Positions 34,414 to 43,758 of a DNA stretch of 64,000 nt are shown here, in pieces. Each line of letters opens with the position of its first letter. The stretch's first letter is position 1. Under the pieces are notes generated by a model. It saw nothing but the letters and a program-made list of their open reading frames with translations, had not been told where the DNA came from and ran no database searches. This stretch comes from Clostridium niameyense (GTDB lineage Bacteria > Bacillota > Clostridia > Clostridiales > Clostridiaceae), in contig NZ_LN849007.1 in NCBI RefSeq assembly GCF_001243045.1, positions 1,454,989 through 1,518,988 of the forward strand, in the 5' to 3' direction. The translations under genes were made by a program, and so were the position numbers.

Positions 34414-35106
34414 CTAACAATTTAAAAGCATTCCTTTTAATATGTTTGAAGAATTTTTAATAGCAATATCCATAAATTTTTCATATTCCATATGTGCTCC
34501 AATGCTTGCATTATCTGATATAGAACGTATAACTACAAATGGTATACTATTAAGATAACAAACTTGTGCTATACTTCCGCCTTCCATTTCACAAGCTAAA
34601 GCTTTAAATTTACTATGAAGCCATTTAACTTTTTCTACATCACCTATAAATTGGTCTCCTGTAACTATTCTTCCTATTAAACATTTATAATCTGATGTAT
34701 CTTCACATACCTTTTTAGCAACAGATACTAAATCTTCATCACATTTAAAATCAAAAGTATCTAATCTTGGTATTTGTCCTATGGGATCTCCAAAAGCTGA
34801 TGTATCCATGTCATGTTGAATCAAGTTATCTGCTATAACTACATCTCCTGGAAGCACATTTTCATGAACTCCTCCAGCAATACCTACATTTATAATTCTA
34901 TTCACCTTAAAATCATCTATAAGTATTTGAGCACATACTGCAGCATTAACTTTACCTATACCACATCTTACAGCAACTACTTCTTTATTCCAAAGCATTC
35001 CAAAACTAAATTTCATGTTAGCTTTTGTTTCTTGTTTTTCTATAGTCATTTCCTTTAATAATAATCCTAACTCTTCATCCATAGCTCCTATTATTCCAAA
35101 TCTCAT
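34414..35106 (-). CDS. mtnN: 5'-methylthioadenosine/S-adenosylhomocysteine nucleosidase
   Basis: 230 residues. Cleaves MTA and SAH to the base and thioribose forms, keeping methylation cycles and quorum precursor formation running. Blocks: GIIGAMDEE at the start, NVGIAGGV, ACEMEGGSIAQVC with the substrate-binding Glu, and RSISDNA with the catalytic Asp. It lies between aroB and aroF, an unusual neighbourhood for this gene. Confidence 0.95.
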   Translation of the reverse strand: MRFGIIGAMDEELGLLLKEMTIEKQETKANMKFSFGMLWNKEVVAVRCGIGKVNAAVCAQILIDDFKVNRIINVGIAGGVHENVLPGDVVIADNLIQHDMDTSAFGDPIGQIPRLDTFDFKCDEDLVSVAKKVCEDTSDYKCLIGRIVTGDQFIGDVEKVKWLHSKFKALACEMEGGSIAQVCYLNSIPFVVIRSISDNASIGAHMEYEKFMDIAIKNSSNILKGMLLNC

Positions 35107-35108
35107 TA

Positions 35109-36197
35109 CTAATTTTCCCCCTTACATATACTTTCTTCCATAGCTTCAATTATTTCTTTTTCATTAATTTCCACTTTAATTTTAAATTTTCCTATTTTCT
35201 CTAAAAGTACAAACATTATTTTATTTGTATTTTTTTTATCATGTTTTATAGCATACATAAAGCTTTTATAATTGTCAACTTTATACTTATATGGTAATCC
35301 AACTTTTTTATAAATATCTACTACTTTATTATACACATCTTTTGATAAATTTAACTTTTTTTCAGACAATTTTAAACTAACTAATATACCTAACGCTACT
35401 GCTTCTCCATGAAAGATTTCATAATTAGAACTTACTTCTATAGCATGACCTACAGTATGACCAAAATTCAAGGAATTTCTAATACCTAAATCATTAAAAT
35501 CTTCCTTAACTATTTTAGCCTTTATAAATAGACATTCATGAACTATATGCAAAAGCTTATCTTGCTCTTTTTCCATTATATATTTAATATTATTTTGTAT
35601 AAAATCAAATAAGTTATTGTCTTTTATTAACGCATATTTTATTACTTCCCCAAATCCTGCTAAAAATTCCTCTTTATTAAGGGTTTTTAAAAAATATGTA
35701 CTTACATATACAAAAATAGGGTTATAAAAATTTCCTATTATATTTTTAATCCCTTTATAATTATAACCAGTTTTTCCTCCGATACAACTATCTACTTGAG
35801 ATAGCAGTGTGGTAGGCACATTTATAAATCCTATACCTCTCATATAAGTAGATGCTACGAAACCTGCTATATCCCCTACAATTCCTCCACCTAAGGCTAT
35901 TATTATACTAGATCTATTAGCCTCTTTCTTTATTAAAAAATCATATATATGGCTTATAGTATTAAAATTTTTATTTTTTTCCCCTGATTCTATCACATAA
36001 ACAAAATATTTATTTTTATTTTTCAAGGTCTTTAATACTTTTTCATAGGCTTCATATACATTTTCATCTGTAATTATAAAGATACTATTACTATCTTTTA
36101 TTTTATTTTCTAAAAGTATATTATGAAATTTATTAATATTATTATTTATGTAAACCCTGTAGTCAAACTTATCATTCTCTAAAATTATTTCTTTCAT
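35109..36197 (-). CDS. aroB: 3-dehydroquinate synthase
   Basis: About 362 residues from the ATG at 36197, which has an AGGTGAAAA ribosome site; a longer frame begins at 36281 without support. NAD-dependent enzyme making dehydroquinate from DAHP. Family blocks: GGGIVGDIAGFVASTYMRGI, PTTLLSQVDSCIGGKTG, NFGHTVGHAIE and the metal-binding HGEAVALG with His/Glu. First gene of the unit; a terminator of divIVA stands upstream. Confidence 0.95.
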   Translation of the reverse strand: MKEIILENDKFDYRVYINNNINKFHNILLENKIKDSNSIFIITDENVYEAYEKVLKTLKNKNKYFVYVIESGEKNKNFNTISHIYDFLIKKEANRSSIIIALGGGIVGDIAGFVASTYMRGIGFINVPTTLLSQVDSCIGGKTGYNYKGIKNIIGNFYNPIFVYVSTYFLKTLNKEEFLAGFGEVIKYALIKDNNLFDFIQNNIKYIMEKEQDKLLHIVHECLFIKAKIVKEDFNDLGIRNSLNFGHTVGHAIEVSSNYEIFHGEAVALGILVSLKLSEKKLNLSKDVYNKVVDIYKKVGLPYKYKVDNYKSFMYAIKHDKKNTNKIMFVLLEKIGKFKIKVEINEKEIIEAMEESICKGEN

Positions 36198-36296
36198 ATT
36201 TTCACCTACTTTATTGGTTGCATAGTTAAAAATATTATAACATATACTACATACTATATACTCACAAAATAATAAATTCATTATTAAAGAAAAAAA

Positions 36297-36320
36297 TTTT
36301 TCACCCTATAGGGTGAAAAA
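36297..36320 (-). terminator. terminator after divIVA
   Basis: Perfect 12-bp arms TTTTTCACCCTA and TAGGGTGAAAAA form a hairpin with no free loop, flanked by A and T runs on both sides. It lies seven bases beyond the divIVA stop. Confidence 0.9.
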
Positions 36321-36326
36321 ACAAAA

Positions 36327-36962
36327 TTAATCTTCTTTTACATAAAAACTTTTTATTTCATTATCATTCTTGTTTAAAGGGGAAGTATCTATAGTTATAT
36401 CTGAAACTTTAAATCCATCATCTTCTACAATATCTTGTCCCATATTTAATTCTATCTCTTTAGATTTTAAATCATCCTCGCTAATTTCACTACCCAAATT
36501 ATAATTTTTAATAAAATCTCTTTCCATCTCGTCAAACATATCCATTTGTGTTTTCATGAAAGTTTTGTATCTATTTCTAAATTTATTAAATTCTTGTTTT
36601 GTACACTCAAACTCATCATTTATCTTCATTACGTCATTTTGAGCTTTTTCTATTATTCTTTTAGCTGAATCATTAGCATTTTTAATTATAAGTTCTGCTT
36701 CTTTTTGTGCAGATTCTTTTGCTTGTTCTGCTGCATTTTGTGCTAAAAGAAGCGTGTTTTGTATAGTATCTTCCATCTTATCATAGTGAGTTATTTTTTC
36801 CTCTAGATTAGTTATTTTTTCATTTAATGATGAATTCTCTTTATATAGATCCTCATAGTCCTCAGCTATTTTATCTAAAAATTCATCTACTTCATCACAA
36901 TTATACCCTCTAAGAACTCTCTTAAATTCTTTATTGGTAATGTCCATTGATGTTATTTTCAT
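36327..36962 (-). CDS. divIVA: cell-division initiation protein DivIVA
   Basis: 211 residues. N-terminal DivIVA domain (DITNKEFKRVLRGYNCDEVDEFLDKI) followed by a long coiled coil from about residue 30 to 150 and a polar acidic tail. DivIVA binds curved membrane at poles and septa and organises division and sporulation proteins. SD GAGGTG upstream. Last gene of the ftsQ to divIVA unit. Confidence 0.93.
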   Translation of the reverse strand: MKITSMDITNKEFKRVLRGYNCDEVDEFLDKIAEDYEDLYKENSSLNEKITNLEEKITHYDKMEDTIQNTLLLAQNAAEQAKESAQKEAELIIKNANDSAKRIIEKAQNDVMKINDEFECTKQEFNKFRNRYKTFMKTQMDMFDEMERDFIKNYNLGSEISEDDLKSKEIELNMGQDIVEDDGFKVSDITIDTSPLNKNDNEIKSFYVKED

Positions 36963-36979
36963 ATGAAATACACCTCAAA

Positions 36980-37747
36980 TCATATAAATTTTTTAAAGGA
37001 AACTTTTATACGCCCTTTAGAAGTACATCCTATTTCTTCTCTCATCTTAAATTTTCCATAGCCTCTTATTATTATTGTAGAATTTTCTTCCATTTTTTTA
37101 TCTTTTCTTATAACTTGCTCATAGTCTAACAAAACCTTTCCAGAATTTATTAAACTTAATGCTTTATTTCTTGAAATATTACAAAGTTCTGAAACTATAG
37201 CATCTAATCTATTAGAATTTATAATTATAATCTTTTCTTTAAAATTAAACTCAGGAATTTCCTGAGTATCATCTAACCTTTGTATTTTACAAGGCACTTT
37301 AGCTATATGACTTAAATTAATTTTTATGTACTCATAAAGATCTTCATAAATAGGTACATAGCACTCATTATTTTTCAGTATCAAATCTCCTATCTTTTCC
37401 CTTTTAATACCTAAAGAAGTTATAGCTCCTAAAAAATCTTTATGTTTTAATGTAGTAAATTTAGAGTTATAACTTATTTTTATCATTATAATTGGAAAAT
37501 TATAATTACTGTATACATTAAAACCAATAATTCTTCTTTCACTTTCAGTAAATACACCATAAGTACTACAAGATACGCCAAATTGAGAAATAACCTTTTG
37601 TATATATTTCCATATATTGGGTGAGTAAAAATATTTAGTAAAAATCTCTTTACCCGTTTTTCTCGCTAAAAATAACTTATCATAAACCTCAGATAAACTA
37701 TTTTTATTTTCTATATTTGCCCCTTTTAAAAATTCTTCTTTATTCAT
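36980..37747 (-). CDS. ylmH: S4-domain RNA-binding protein YlmH (RqcP2-type)
   Basis: 255 residues. A central YlmH domain (GFNVYSNYNFPIIMIKISYN, FLGAITSLGIKREKIGD) and a C-terminal S4 RNA-binding domain (LDAIVSELCNISRNKALSLINSGKVLLDY, then the basic tail). In Bacillus, YlmH acts in ribosome-associated quality control and can support RqcH-dependent alanine tailing (I recall this under the name RqcP2). Thus the rqcH gene at 11212 has a possible partner here. The gene lies directly after yggT in the standard division-cluster order. Confidence 0.85.
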   Translation of the reverse strand: MNKEEFLKGANIENKNSLSEVYDKLFLARKTGKEIFTKYFYSPNIWKYIQKVISQFGVSCSTYGVFTESERRIIGFNVYSNYNFPIIMIKISYNSKFTTLKHKDFLGAITSLGIKREKIGDLILKNNECYVPIYEDLYEYIKINLSHIAKVPCKIQRLDDTQEIPEFNFKEKIIIINSNRLDAIVSELCNISRNKALSLINSGKVLLDYEQVIRKDKKMEENSTIIIRGYGKFKMREEIGCTSKGRIKVSFKKFI

Positions 37748-38023
37748 TTAATATAAAAATGTATATACAATTCTTCTTAAAATATCTATTAAAAGCAATG
37801 CAAATATAGGTGAAAAATCTATCATAAAATTAGGAAATATTCTATTTTGTAACTTTCTAAAAGGTTCCATAAAAGGTTTTGTAAAAGCACGTATAAAACT
37901 TATGAATCCGCTATACTTTCCATATGACATAGGTATCCATGATATAAATACGTCTATTAAAATAGCTACTTCTAATAACTTAAAAAGTAAATTAAAAGCT
38001 ACCATTAAAAAATTTCTTAGCAT
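37748..38023 (-). CDS. yggT: YggT family membrane protein (YlmG)
   Basis: About 91 residues from the ATG at 38023 (SD GGAGG); an in-frame TTG upstream at 38035 is less likely. Two membrane segments: LMVAFNLLFKLLEVAILIDVFISW and FAPIFALLLIDILRRIV-type C-terminus, with the family block RPFMEPFRKLQ. Role in septal or membrane organisation, not well established. Placed between sepF and ylmH as in other Firmicutes. Confidence 0.9.
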   Translation of the reverse strand: MLRNFLMVAFNLLFKLLEVAILIDVFISWIPMSYGKYSGFISFIRAFTKPFMEPFRKLQNRIFPNFMIDFSPIFALLLIDILRRIVYTFLY

Positions 38024-38037
38024 AACTTCCTCCAAAT

Positions 38038-38499
38038 TTATTTATTCCAATTAAATATTCCTTTACTAGATATTAGCTGACTTTTCAATTCGTTAGTTAC
38101 TTCTACATTAGATGGAGCTAATATATAAACTGATTTTTCTACTTCTTCTAAGTTACCATTTAAGGCGTAACTAGCACCTCCCATAAAATCTAGTAATCTT
38201 TGTGCTATTTTTGTCTCTAATCCACTAGTATTTACAATTATTATTTTTCTATTTTTTAATTCGTCACAAATATCTGCAGCTTCTTCATAACTAGTTGGTT
38301 TTATTATTTTAATTTTAGCCGAAACTGCTGTATGAATACTTACTACCTTACCATTTCTCTTTGAACTAGATGATATTATGGGCTCTACCTCTTGCTGATT
38401 CATTTCTTCTAATTCTTCATCTACCTCTTCTAATTCTTCATCTAAATCATCTTCTAATCCTAAAATTCCTGCCATTTTATTTAATAACTTTCCTGACAT
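38038..38499 (-). CDS. sepF: cell-division protein SepF
   Basis: About 153 residues from the ATG at 38499 with GGAGGAGAA upstream; a longer frame to 38553 would overlap ylmE. N-terminal amphipathic helix [15 protein letters not shown] (membrane binding), an acidic linker, and the SepF core ([36 protein letters not shown]) that polymerises and anchors FtsZ. Follows ylmE closely. Confidence 0.92.
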   Translation of the reverse strand: MSGKLLNKMAGILGLEDDLDEELEEVDEELEEMNQQEVEPIISSSSKRNGKVVSIHTAVSAKIKIIKPTSYEEAADICDELKNRKIIIVNTSGLETKIAQRLLDFMGGASYALNGNLEEVEKSVYILAPSNVEVTNELKSQLISSKGIFNWNK

Positions 38500-38512
38500 A
38501 ATGTTCTCCTCC

Positions 38513-39181
38513 TTATTTATCATAATTTCGTTTTCCAAAAATCCCTTGTCCAATTCTCACCATATTGGAGCCTTCTTCTATTGCTATCATATAGTCTCCT
38601 GTCATCCCCATAGAAAGATATTGCATTTGTATATTTTTAAAAGTTCTCCTTTTAAGTTGCTTAAAAATATTATTCATTTTTTTAAAATACTGCCTACACT
38701 GATCTTCACTACCTTTAGGAATAATAGTCATAAGCCCTTTAACTCTAACATTATCACAGTTTTCTACAGCTTTTATAACGTACTCTAATTCTTCTTCATT
38801 TATACCATATTTACTTTCTTCTTTTCCTATATTTATCTGTATTAGTGTATTAGCTACAATAGATTGTTTTTTATATCTACTTTCTATTTCATTTAGTAAC
38901 CTTACACTATCTAAAGAATGTATCAGATGAACTTTTCCCACTATATACTTAACTTTATTTCTCTGAAGATGTCCTATAAGGTGCCATCTTATATCCTGCT
39001 TTTGTTTAAAATAATCGACTTTTTCTATTAATTCTTGAACCTTATTTTCACCAAAATCTCTAATACCTACTTCATATGCTTCTTCTATACACTCTATAGG
39101 TTTGGTTTTAGATACAGCTATAATAGATACATTGTTCGGTATCACACTTTGATATTTTACAATATTTCCCTTCACACTCAA
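38513..39181 (-). CDS. ylmE: YggS/YlmE family PLP-binding protein
   Basis: About 222 residues. The TTG at 39181 is chosen because AAGGAG lies nine bases upstream; the longer frame to 39229 has no ribosome site. PLP-binding Lys25 lies in AVSKTKP. Further blocks: [27 protein letters not shown] and [28 protein letters not shown]. These proteins maintain PLP and amino-acid homeostasis and are conserved next to sepF. Confidence 0.93.
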   Translation of the reverse strand: MSVKGNIVKYQSVIPNNVSIIAVSKTKPIECIEEAYEVGIRDFGENKVQELIEKVDYFKQKQDIRWHLIGHLQRNKVKYIVGKVHLIHSLDSVRLLNEIESRYKKQSIVANTLIQINIGKEESKYGINEEELEYVIKAVENCDNVRVKGLMTIIPKGSEDQCRQYFKKMNNIFKQLKRRTFKNIQMQYLSMGMTGDYMIAIEEGSNMVRIGQGIFGKRNYDK

Positions 39182-39311
39182 AACTATCGTCTCCTTAATG
39201 TATTTTAACATTATGTCACAATAATCCATTTAATATAATATTCTTCATAACTTTAGAAATTCCTTCATTAAAAAATATATTTTAATTGTATTAAATTACA
39301 ACAGAATATTG

Positions 39312-40043
39312 TTATTTTTTTACTTCCTTAATAAAATTTCTTTTAAATTCCCCACTATAAGAGGGAATATTTATATTATCGGCTTCTTCCAGCTTTACAT
39401 ATATCTTTCTTAAAATAAGGCTTTGTAAATAATTGTCGTTTCTTAACATATATTCCTTTAAAGAAGTTTTATTTCCTATAGCATTTACATAAAAAGGAGA
39501 AACTATCTTTACCCCATTAACACTTAAAAAAGGTCCATTACAATATACTTCTGATTTATTGGTTACTCTTTGCCCATTTATAGAAATAGCTTCCGCTCCC
39601 GCATTTCTTAAATCATTTATTACTTGTATCATATCACTATCATGTATAAGTCTTAATCTCTTCTCATAATAATTTCCTTCTTTTAAAATATCTCCTTGTG
39701 CATCTTTCAAGGTGATTTTTATTCCTTGTCCTTCCACCTCTACCGTTCCCATTTCCAGTTCATTTTCTAACATTTCCTTTTTTATTTCTTCCATTATTTT
39801 TTTTTCATTTTCATTGTCTTCTTTATATCCTTTAAGCTTATCTGAATATTTATTATATTGCTCCAACAAATTGGTTACTTGTGAATATAATTTAGTTTTT
39901 TCATTATAAGCTTCTTGATACTGTTTTGCACTTAAAAAAGGTCTAATATTAACTTTTTTAAGACTTATATTCATAGAGATAAGTATGCCTATGGCTATAG
40001 AAGCTATAAATATAAATGAGTTAGCTTCACTTTTATATTTCAT
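39312..40043 (-). CDS. DUF881 family protein (YlxW/YlxX-like)
   Basis: 243 residues. One N-terminal membrane segment (FIFIASIAIGILISMNI), a coiled coil around residues 45-95, and the DUF881 C-terminal domain with GTVEVEGQGIKITLKDA and RNAGAEAISINGQRVTNKS. Located in the division cluster with the small basic protein gene between it and a second DUF881 copy (40443-41156), the usual order ylxW-sbp-ylxX. Function not known; probably tied to division. Confidence 0.85.
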   Translation of the reverse strand: MKYKSEANSFIFIASIAIGILISMNISLKKVNIRPFLSAKQYQEAYNEKTKLYSQVTNLLEQYNKYSDKLKGYKEDNENEKKIMEEIKKEMLENELEMGTVEVEGQGIKITLKDAQGDILKEGNYYEKRLRLIHDSDMIQVINDLRNAGAEAISINGQRVTNKSEVYCNGPFLSVNGVKIVSPFYVNAIGNKTSLKEYMLRNDNYLQSLILRKIYVKLEEADNINIPSYSGEFKRNFIKEVKK

Positions 40044-40063
40044 TTATTTCACCTCATTGGTTA

Positions 40064-40408
40064 CTAACTTTGATGATTCTTAGCTTTTTCCAATAATATT
40101 CTTCTTATCATTCCAAAGTTTTCAAATATTCTACCTCCAAATACTACTACAGCAGCTAAATATATAGGTACACCCATTTTATCGCCTAAATATGCAAGCC
40201 CTGCTGCAAGTACGGCATTTCCAAAAAATCCTGATATAAAAATATCTGCATGAAAATTTTTAGATAAAGAAGCTCTTAAAGCTCCAAATACTGAGTCTAA
40301 ACAAGCTAAAATAGCTACTGACATATAAGGTGAAAACTTATCTGGAATATTTATATTCCAAACAGCTCCTACTATGATTCCTACAATAAGACCTATAAAT
40401 CCTACCAT
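40064..40408 (-). CDS. sbp: small basic protein (Sbp, DUF1290)
   Basis: 114 residues, three membrane segments, with the family blocks GFIGLIVGIIVGAVWN, SVFGALRASLSKNF and VFGGRIFENFGMIRRIL. In Bacillus it lies between the two DUF881 genes upstream of ftsA. Function unknown. SD GGAGG upstream of the ATG. Confidence 0.9.
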   Translation of the reverse strand: MVGFIGLIVGIIVGAVWNINIPDKFSPYMSVAILACLDSVFGALRASLSKNFHADIFISGFFGNAVLAAGLAYLGDKMGVPIYLAAVVVFGGRIFENFGMIRRILLEKAKNHQS

Positions 40409-40442
40409 TTAAAAACCTCCTGATATTCTATAAAATGTATAA

Positions 40443-41156
40443 TTATTTTTGTTCTACAGGTTTTGCATATTCATATTTATATACTTTTGTATACTTTTTA
40501 ATTTTAATGTTGTCGGATTTTTCATACTTAACATCGCATATACCTTTAAAATCTACAAAAGCTTCTGGAAAATCTAAGGTTCCATATAACAGATCTTTAT
40601 TACCTATAGCCTCTATAGTTATACGGCTATTAGGAGATATTTTTTCATCATTAACTAAAATATAGTTACCTGCATTTCTAATACCTGTTCTATTAATTAC
40701 CCTTATCCCATTTATAGCTATAGCTTCTGCTCCTGCAAATCTTAATTCATTTATTATATAAACTAAATGCTTATCAGTTATTCTATCCTCTGGATTTGAA
40801 CCAAATATGTTATTTGCTGGGTTTAAATATAACACTATTCCAGGACCTTTTACATCGGTACTGCCAGTTAAAGCCCTAGTATTTTCTAATTCCTTTAGTA
40901 TATTTTTTGTAGATTCACTTTTACTTGCGGCACTATCTTCATATTTTTTAGTTTGCTTTTGAAGTTCATCTACTTTCTTTTCAAGTTCTGTTTTATCTTT
41001 TTTATACTGCTCAATTTCTACCGTAACATCTGAAGTATTTCGCTTGGTTAAATTTAAATTTTTTTCTTGCCTTATAATACTTTTAAATTGATAGGATAGC
41101 ATAAATCCTAAAATTACACATACTAAAGCTACACTTATTTGTGAACCCTTCTTCAT
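40443..41156 (-). CDS. DUF881 family protein (second copy)
   Basis: About 237 residues from the ATG at 41156 (SD GGAGGAA). Membrane segment SVALVCVILGFMLSYQF, then a coiled coil near residues 45-90, then the DUF881 domain (TDVKGPGIVLYLNP, RFAGAEAIAINGIRVINRTG). Paralogue of the gene at 39312-40043. It follows divIB. Confidence 0.85.
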   Translation of the reverse strand: MKKGSQISVALVCVILGFMLSYQFKSIIRQEKNLNLTKRNTSDVTVEIEQYKKDKTELEKKVDELQKQTKKYEDSAASKSESTKNILKELENTRALTGSTDVKGPGIVLYLNPANNIFGSNPEDRITDKHLVYIINELRFAGAEAIAINGIRVINRTGIRNAGNYILVNDEKISPNSRITIEAIGNKDLLYGTLDFPEAFVDFKGICDVKYEKSDNIKIKKYTKVYKYEYAKPVEQK

Positions 41157-41166
41157 TATTTTCCTC

Positions 41167-41937
41167 CTATTTTTCAATAAAAAATACTGGATTACCTTGA
41201 TAACTTACATCAATATAACCCTTTTTAGAATTTTTAAATTCGTCTTTTTTTAATATATTTATAGCAGTATTTACTTTTTTTTCTATATCACCGCTAGTTC
41301 CAAGTTTTATACATATGTTTCCATGATAAATTTTAATATCTAATATATTTTTTAAATCTATCTTATTAAATTTTATATTAGAGTTGTTACGATTTAATAA
41401 TTCCCCTATTTCTTCTAAAATTTTTAATTTTCTATCTTCGTTAGTTTTTAATTTTTCTCCTACATCTAAAGAGTTAAAATTAAACCCTTCTAACTCTGTA
41501 ACTTCCATTTTGGATATATTATTCCTCTTTTCTAAAACACAGCCATTTTGAGATATTATTAAATATTTTTTCCCTACCTTCGTATAAAAAGTAGCTTCCC
41601 TTTCCTTTACTATTATATTTATTTTGTTTGGAATTACTTTTTTTATTTTTACTTCTTCTATATAAGGATTTAATAACACATTTTCCTCTACTGTTTTAGA
41701 ATTAGTATAAAATATATTATCACCTAAATTTACTCTAGATATATTTATTATATCATTAGATGTAATATTTTTATTACCTTGTACATTTATATTTTGTATA
41801 TTAAAGTAAGACAACTTTAAACATAAAGTAACTAATATAGAACAAAGAAGTATGAAAAATATTATCAATTTTTTAATAAATTTTTTTCTCTTCCTTTTAC
41901 GTATAAATTCGTCCGTATTAAAAGATTTATTTTCCAT
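41167..41937 (-). CDS. divIB: cell-division protein DivIB/FtsQ
   Basis: 256 residues. Short cytosolic basic region, one membrane segment (KLIIFFILLCSILVTLCL), then a POTRA domain (FNIQNINVQGNKNITSNDIINISRVNLGDNIF) and the DivIB C-terminal domain (IIVKEREATFYTKVGKKYLIIS). It acts in the divisome, where it works with FtsL and DivIC. Its ribosome site is modest. A 688-bp gene-free gap separates it from spoVE; the promoter must lie there. Confidence 0.88.
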   Translation of the reverse strand: MENKSFNTDEFIRKRKRKKFIKKLIIFFILLCSILVTLCLKLSYFNIQNINVQGNKNITSNDIINISRVNLGDNIFYTNSKTVEENVLLNPYIEEVKIKKVIPNKINIIVKEREATFYTKVGKKYLIISQNGCVLEKRNNISKMEVTELEGFNFNSLDVGEKLKTNEDRKLKILEEIGELLNRNNSNIKFNKIDLKNILDIKIYHGNICIKLGTSGDIEKKVNTAINILKKDEFKNSKKGYIDVSYQGNPVFFIEK

Positions 41938-42625
41938 AACATTTACCGCCCATTCCTATGTAATATCATTAATCAAAATTAATTTTACCACTTTCAGTAA
42001 CTTATTTCATTAAAAATTATTTACAATATTTATTTTTCTTAATATAATTATTAATACTTACAGAATAAATATAATTTTATACTAATACACCTAAATTTGT
42101 ATTAGTGTATTATTGTATATAGTACACTTCTAATATACTAAATTATATTATATTTGTAAAGCTACCTTAAATAAAATTCATTATAAAATATTAAATTTAA
42201 TATTTTTCTATGTTTTAATATTGTATAAAGAGAATTTGTTAAGTCTCCTTATAATATTTATAAAAAATTTCTACATTAATCTTTATAAACATAATTAAAT
42301 TCACAATAATTATAACAACTTCTAATTACTTGATATTTTACCAATCCAACATCTTTAGAAAAATATTTCATATTGATTATTCATTTTTTACACCCTAATT
42401 TAGAATGATGAATACACTAAGATACCTATATTTTAAATTTCTTATTCCCATATAAGTATATAATTTCCCCTAAGGTATGTATTGTCTTAATTATAGCATA
42501 TACAAAACTGTAATCATTTTCAATATTTATTGTAAATATGTCCTAATATTTTAAATATACGGAATATAAAAAAGCATATATCTAAAATTAAAAGATATAT
42601 GCTTACATTATTCTTAAATCTGGAT
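41938..42625. other. 688-bp gene-free gap in the division cluster
   Basis: Between divIB and the spoVE/ftsW gene. I see no ORF with a ribosome site. It holds a perfect 9-bp inverted repeat ACTAATACA (42081-42089) / TGTATTAGT (42099-42107) and the spoVE terminator at 42572-42604. It must contain the divIB promoter; nothing else can be recognised. In many Firmicutes murG occupies this place. Confidence 0.6.
42572..42604 (-). terminator. terminator after spoVE/ftsW
   Basis: Perfect 12-bp arms AAGCATATATCT (42572-42583) and AGATATATGCTT (42593-42604), followed on the minus strand by T residues. Confidence 0.8.
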
Positions 42626-43732
42626 TTAAGTATTATTTTGTCTTGAAATATTTAAAAGTATTCCCATAGCCAACAGATTAAATACCAAAGAAGATCCTCC
42701 ATAACTTATAAAGGGAAGTGGTACTCCCGTAACTGGCATAGATCCTGTTACAACAGCTATATTTATTATAGCCTGAACAGCCACTATAGATGTTATACCT
42801 ATAGCAAGTAAAGTTCCATAAGTATCCTTAGCTTTTGTGGCTGTAACTATACCTCTCCATATAAATATTATAAAAAGTATTATTATAAAAATACAACCTA
42901 TAAGACCTAGTTCTTCACCTATTATAGAAAATATAAAATCATTATGGGGTTCAGGTATATAATAACATTTTTGCCTTGACTTTCCTATACCCACTCCCCA
43001 AATACCACCAGATCCTAAAGCAAGTAAAGATTGTATAAGCTGATAACCAGTTTTTTGAGGATCATCCCATGGATGTAAAAAACTTAAAAGTCTAGCCCTT
43101 CTAAAAGGTTCAAAATATATACCAGCACCTCCTGCAAATATTACCATAAATAACACAAAATATATATGCTTTGATTTAGCTCCTGATGCATATAATACTA
43201 TTAATGTAACTATCATTATGACAGATGCTATACTTAAATTTTTCTCTAAAAATACTAGCCCTGCATAAACTCCTGATACCAAAAGATACGGAAATACGCC
43301 ATATATAAAATTTTTAACTTTTTCCCCTTTACTCTCTAAACTTTTAGCCATATATAAAACAACTATATATTTAGCTATTTCTGAAGGTTGGAAAGATGCA
43401 GGACCTAATCTTATCCATCTTCTTGCTCCGTTTACAGGAGGAAATAAAAAAACTAAAAGTAATAACCCTATAGTTATAATCATTATAATTTTCGTGTGCT
43501 TTTTTATTTTATGATAATCCATCTTTATGGTTAAGAACATACATATTATTCCTATAACAGCCCACATTCCCTGCTTTTTTAGAAAATAAGTACTATCTTT
43601 TATTTGTGAATTAAAAAAAGCACTATAGGAACTAGCACTATAAACCATAACTACTCCTATGGATACTAAAAGCATTATTGTACAAAATAGAGTAAAGTCT
43701 ATAGCCCCTACTTTTACATTAGATTTTTTCAT
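42626..43732 (-). CDS. SEDS-family peptidoglycan glycosyltransferase (SpoVE/FtsW)
   Basis: 368 residues, about ten membrane segments. Polymerises lipid II at the septum or in the spore cortex. Signature block YQLIQSLLALGSGGIWGVGIGKSRQKCYY followed by PEPHNDFIFSIIGEELG, containing the Asp essential for SEDS enzymes, and PFISYGGSSL at the C-terminus. Whether it is FtsW (vegetative) or SpoVE (sporulation) cannot be decided from sequence; its pairing with spoVD favours SpoVE. Confidence 0.9.
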   Translation of the reverse strand: MKKSNVKVGAIDFTLFCTIMLLVSIGVVMVYSASSYSAFFNSQIKDSTYFLKKQGMWAVIGIICMFLTIKMDYHKIKKHTKIIMIITIGLLLLVFLFPPVNGARRWIRLGPASFQPSEIAKYIVVLYMAKSLESKGEKVKNFIYGVFPYLLVSGVYAGLVFLEKNLSIASVIMIVTLIVLYASGAKSKHIYFVLFMVIFAGGAGIYFEPFRRARLLSFLHPWDDPQKTGYQLIQSLLALGSGGIWGVGIGKSRQKCYYIPEPHNDFIFSIIGEELGLIGCIFIIILFIIFIWRGIVTATKAKDTYGTLLAIGITSIVAVQAIINIAVVTGSMPVTGVPLPFISYGGSSLVFNLLAMGILLNISRQNNT

Positions 43733-43758
43733 ACTAAGTTAATCCTCCCAAAAATTAC

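Noticed and set aside
36197-36281. long N-terminal extension of aroB to 36281
   Set aside because: The extension has no ribosome site and no conservation with the family; the ATG at 36197 does.
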